A stretch of 64,000 bases of DNA from Onchocerca lupi (taxonomy: Eukaryota > Nematoda > Chromadorea > Rhabditida > Onchocercidae): positions 1 through 64,000 of the forward strand of contig JAOVVO010000040.1 of assembly GCA_028564675.1 (NCBI GenBank), given 5' to 3'. Below are positions 59,713 through 64,000 of the stretch, piece after piece. The notes under the pieces were generated by a model. It worked only from the letters and a program-made list of their open reading frames with translations. It was not told where the DNA came from and searched no databases. Position 1 is the first letter of the stretch, and every line of letters begins with the position of its first letter. The position numbers were made by a program, and so were the translations under genes.

Positions 59713-62700
59713 TCAGTTTCTGATCCTCGGCATTTCAAAGAGCTGTACACGATCACGATGAGCAAAATCGGCAACTCCTTGAGGAGTAAAAAAAATGAAT
59801 TGATGCGATGGATACTGACGAGTGGCAAGGTCTGCGAAGAGTTCCATCACAATTTTTCGATTGTTCAAGTCTAAGAATACATCAAACTCATCCATGCAAC
59901 TGAAAAATCAGCTAATGCTGGAAAAACATGGAGTTGATGATCACGAATATTTGCAAAAACGCTTTACTTTATACCATAAAATTAGTTATTAATCATAGAA
60001 TGTACCGGACGGGACTTTCCATAGCCTGCCATAAAGCCATAATGAAACAAGCGGAAGTATAAGTCCGTTCACCACCAGACAATCCTGCAAAAATTACTAT
60101 AACTTAAGAAAAAAATATATTACTCAATGCACATTTCGTTTTGCCAACAGTTTAAAATAATGGATCTAAATTTTCAAAATGAGAAATAAGAATTTTTTTC
60201 ACTGGAAGCAGTTTATAAATATATATATATAATCAGCAAAATCAACTAATTCTGGAAAAACATGAAGTTAGTCTTTTTTGCTTCTTTATCTCTCTCTCTC
60301 TTTCCATATATATATAGAGAGAGAAAATTTTTATTGTATATCTGTTATATCCACGCAATAATATAAGAACAACCAAGAATAAAAAGCAACCTTTCAAGTC
60401 TTGCAGATTGCCTTTTCCTCGATGATGTTCAAGGAGAGCGACCTGATCAATTTCTTGATTTTTCTGAGTTTCTGCCTAAACGATAATGTATAAACCATTT
60501 TTAATCATGAATATGAAGTAAGTGCTACTGAAAGTAAAGAAAGCATATTCAAAATGTTTAAAAATGAAAATAACGCAAATGAAAAACTTGTACTAACCAT
60601 AATATAAATAGCACGTTCTCCATGGTTTATAATCAGTGAACCTTTAAAATTCCTTATCGACATCAGATCGCTATATAATTCACTCAGCCGCTCAGCCGTT
60701 ACATTTCGTATTTCCGCAAATTTCTCATTTCTCAGCCTTAATCGATTCTTCAATTCCTACAATTAATGCATATTAGTACAAAATTGCAAAATAAATCCAT
60801 CTTCAATGAAAAACTGTTGAGAAATAATTTTAGCGCATACCAAAACGACTCGTTTAGCATTGTTATATTTTTTTTGTAGACGCTCATAATCATTCTGCAA
60901 AGTACTTAATGCTTCTTCGGATATCACGCTACCTTCCAAGCTATAATCAGCATTAATAAGATGGCAAAGAATTTGAAGGATTCTTATGCAGCTATATATT
61001 TCGACTGCCATAATTATAAAAATTTTCTAAACCATAGTCTTTTTTCACAATTTCGACGACTGAAATCTTATGAAAAGCTTCTGTACGTTATAATATATAA
61101 TCCTACACCTAATGCGTGTCATAAAATGATTATTTCTTCAAATGCTTGTAGAATTGGAGTCATCTATTTACAGATTTTTAATTACCAAATTTCTGGGTGA
61201 ATGACTAGTTTTAGGTTTATACATGAATACAGCCAAAATTCGAAAGAAAAAACGTGAAAATAAAAATAAATTTGCACCTTTCTTGTACCGCGTAAATACG
61301 GCGTTCCAATTTTTTGCATTGTTCTTCAGCTTCCGCCGTATTTGGTAGACTCGCAAAATCAGGAGGTATATCAGTATCTGATTCATTAACTTCTTTTTTC
61401 ATTTTCGTCAGTTTCTCGCTAAAAACATTAGATTTACTAGTATAATAGTCATTCAATTAATCTGAGAACCTTACTCACTTTAGTATTTTCACTTCCTGTT
61501 TCAGGCCATTTATATGAATTTCTAATTTTGACAACTTCTGTCGATGTTCATTTTCACAGTCATTCATTTTATCGACTTCATTGCTACATTCTTCCAAATC
61601 AGCCTAGAAATGAAAAATTGTCCAATAACTTCTAAAAATTATCGAAAAAATACATTGCAAAACTTCAACGACACAATTTACACTTCAGAAACTTATTATT
61701 TTTATTCGAAAATCAATTTCAGTTATCATAGAAATAATACCTCTTTTTTTTTGAGTTCATTTTCGTTTTCTTCTATTTTTCTTGCTTTTTCTGTTCTCAT
61801 CGTTTCTGTATCACGTAGCAGCTGACGTGATCTAGTCAATTGCTGCTGCAGAATTTTCTCAGATTGCACGAGCTCTTCTTTCTCCCTTCTATACTGATCC
61901 AAGCTTGAAATCTGAAAACCAAAACAATCTATGTCATAGTAGAGAATCACCTCAATAAAAAACTCCAATGAAAAAAAATAGTTCCGAACATAAGTTTCTA
62001 ACCAGATTCATGACTTGACCATCAACACCGCCTTCAAATCGTGCAGCATCTAATCGTTTTTGCAAAGAACGTCGTCGTACATCATCGACTTTCAGGCGTT
62101 GCAATACTTGATTGCTCTGCTGCATTTCATTAGTTATATCTGCTTCTATTTTCTGACGATTTTTTTGTGCCTAAAATATTTTTTGCAGTTGCATAATCTA
62201 TGGATTTAAAAAGGTTTATAATTTATTTTATTGATGCTTTCTTGCCTATCCTTCCTGATGCATTTTGCTCAGTGCCACTTAGCAAAAACAAAATTGACAA
62301 AAACCTCTGTTAAAGAAGTTTTATTATTTCGTAATTCATCTTCTGCTTTCGCTATCTGATCATTAAGCGTTCTGAAATAAAAATTATTTAAATGAATGTT
62401 ACAGGAAATCAATAATGAAAAAATGGTCATGTTTCCAAACTAATATTCATAAATCAAATATTTCCGCAATCAAAGACTAACAGTTATGAATTTCATGGTG
62501 AACAGATAAATTAAGAATTCGTATAAAAAGGAAACGAAAATCCTTGTTGGAAATCAAATGCAAAAATACCTGGTATTAGCTTTCTCAGTGCTATTCAATA
62601 TGATTGACTTTTGATAACGGTGATTTGCATAGAAACGATACACTTGATTATTCATTTTTGCAAATACTTCATCACCATTTTTGGTAAAACCTTTATAAAC

Positions 62701-64000
62701 GTTTTTTGGAGGCTACAAAAATACTTTGTGCAAGCTTTACTTTAATACTGTACAATTGTAATCTAGATGTTGGCAAAAGAATTTGGGACTTGAGAAAAAA
62801 ACTTGAAAAAAATTTAGAATTTAAAAAGTATAGACCATAAATTCTAACATTAAGCACGATAAAACCTGTATTTGATTCTACATGACAAATAAATACAATC
62901 TTACAATAAAATGATCCCTACATTTTGTGCCATTAATTTGCGTGCCAAACTATCAGATCCAATCAATAGAATCGATTCCATTTGCGTTTGGTCGACTAAA
63001 ACATTGAAAACATTGTCATCTGCGATAGTTATTACTCTTGCCACAGTCAGATATTCTGATGGTGGTTCAAACAAAGTTATGTCATACCGACTTTCTGAAA
63101 ATCTAAAAAAAAACTGCACAAATAATTCATAAAATCTCAGCACCCAAATTATGGCCTGAAGTTTGGCGAAAGCATGTAAATTAAAAATATTAAATAAAAC
63201 ACAAAGAAAAACATACTTGCTGATGATATATCCCATAGCATGGATATTATATTTCCGCAGAATCGAATCTAGTATATTCCGATCCTGTACATTATCACAT
63301 AACCATATTGAAAGTAAGTTACGCAAACAGCGTTCTACGGCCAATGCCCAGGAATCATCTTTTATCCGTATATAAGCACCTGAATTTACAAGATTAAATT
63401 TTCTAAATCTGCGATTCTTGAAGAATTGTAGAAATTCAACACAGGCATGATAAATGTCTATACATTCAATGTATATACATTTACCATGCCTTGTTCAATG
63501 TGAATGCTAATTCAATATGAAACATTAGCTTTACTGACAATATAATGAATCCCAACAGTTATGTGAAAAACCATGGGATAACAACCTGAATTTACCTATG
63601 GGTCCAATTGGTTTCTTCGAGAATTTCGCAGAATTTTGTTTGATCAAACTAACGATCTGCGGCACCGAAGTACCAAAACGTGCTAGGTCACTTCGTTGTA
63701 TTGCCACTATTCGTTCCTTCTCATCACGTAGTTCTCGCAAAAGAGTATTCCAATGAGAAATTTCTGCTCTGAAATCCTATATATTAAAAAAAGAAACATT
63801 AATCAAATATATCTGTTTTAAAAGATATATTTTATTGATACAACTGAATTAAATTACTCCAGAATCAACTGCTCTATATAAACAAAATTTTCTAAATAAG
63901 CAATACCGCAAAATCAAAGAACTTATTAAAAATTAAAACCAAATCATTATCTCTAGCAAAACAATAGAGATTACTCAAGGCTACGCTCTGCTTTTATCGC
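59713..64000 (-). CDS. smc-6: SMC6, structural maintenance of chromosomes (5' end outside window)
   Basis: This minus-strand gene is cut by the right edge, so the N-terminal ATPase half is missing. Read 5' to 3': coiled coil (RELRDEKERIVAIQRSDLAR), the pre-hinge KKPIGPIG, then the hinge (WALAVERCLRNLLSIWLCDN, QMESILLIGSDSLARKLMAQ, PPKNVYKGFT). A long returning coiled coil follows with many Glu, Lys and Gln. The C-terminal ATPase lobe has IDQVALLEHHRGKGNLQDLK, the ABC signature GLSGGERTYTSACFI and the D-loop/Walker B region CMDEFDVFLDLNNRKIVMEL. The stop is at 59713 after MPRIRN. SMC6 pairs with SMC5 in the nuclear complex that acts in recombination repair and viral or extrachromosomal DNA restriction. 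The CMDEFDV form (rather than DEVDAAL-type) and the PPKN hinge motif separate SMC6 from other SMCs. At least 14 exons are visible. Confidence 0.93.
60221..60330. repeat. TA and TC/GA simple repeats in an SMC6 intron
   Basis: A TA run near 60221-60230 is followed by a TCTCTCTCTCTC stretch and a TATATATATAGAGAGAGA stretch near 60291-60325. The latter two can fold on each other. Simple-sequence DNA in an intron. Confidence 0.7.

Noticed and set aside
1..64000. rRNA or tRNA genes, CRISPR arrays, LTR retrotransposons, bacterial or viral genes
   Set aside because: None was recognised. Gene structure and repeats are those of a nematode nuclear genome.

Overview
This is AT-rich nuclear DNA from a multicellular eukaryote, almost certainly a nematode. 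Genes are split into many small exons by introns of mostly 50 to 1100 bases. Several start codons sit a few bases downstream of an unpaired TTTCAG-like 3' splice site, as expected for spliced-leader trans-splicing. The proteins are animal-like, and mut-7 and fzr-1 style genes fit a nematode. A spirurid or filarial worm is a reasonable guess but is not proven. Exon models were built by hand from reading frame, GT/AG (or GC/AG) borders, intron phase and remembered family motifs. No search was run.

Layout, left to right. 1-2300: no convincing gene. 2725-9559 (minus): mut-7 (EXD3/Nibbler-type 3'-5' exonuclease with a Mut7-C domain). 9677-14401 (plus): fzr-1/Cdh1, in a tight head-to-head pair with mut-7. 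14402-17017: non-coding, with a 63-base T tract. 17018-19038 (minus): small four-helix membrane protein. 21197-28754 (plus): SLC3-type amino-acid transporter heavy chain, with a 2.9-kb Helitron antisense inside intron 6. 29099-31054 (minus): unrecognised type I membrane protein with an apparent one-base frameshift. 31408-31605: about 28-bp tandem repeat abutting 31632-32378 (plus), ribosomal protein eL42. 33186-37998 (plus): short nibrin-like protein (FHA domain plus an MRE11-binding-like tail). 40217-42753 (plus): 233-residue single-pass coiled-coil membrane protein, unrecognised. 44230-44386 (minus): orphan exon beside a Helitron-derived fragment at 44611-45290. 46060-48932 (plus): MIER-like ELM2-SANT corepressor. 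51521-57510 (minus): Integrator subunit 7. 59713-64000 (minus): C-terminal two-thirds or so of SMC6, running off the window.

Most genes are housekeeping: cell cycle (fzr-1), genome maintenance (nibrin, SMC6), small-RNA and transposon control (mut-7), transcription (INTS7, MIER), translation (eL42) and amino-acid transport (SLC3). They do not form one pathway. The accessory content is a Helitron family: one near-complete but decayed copy with both ends readable, plus two eroded non-autonomous relatives. Other points of interest are candidate GC-AG introns, the unusual nibrin architecture, two unrecognised membrane-protein genes and the repeat at the eL42 5' end.
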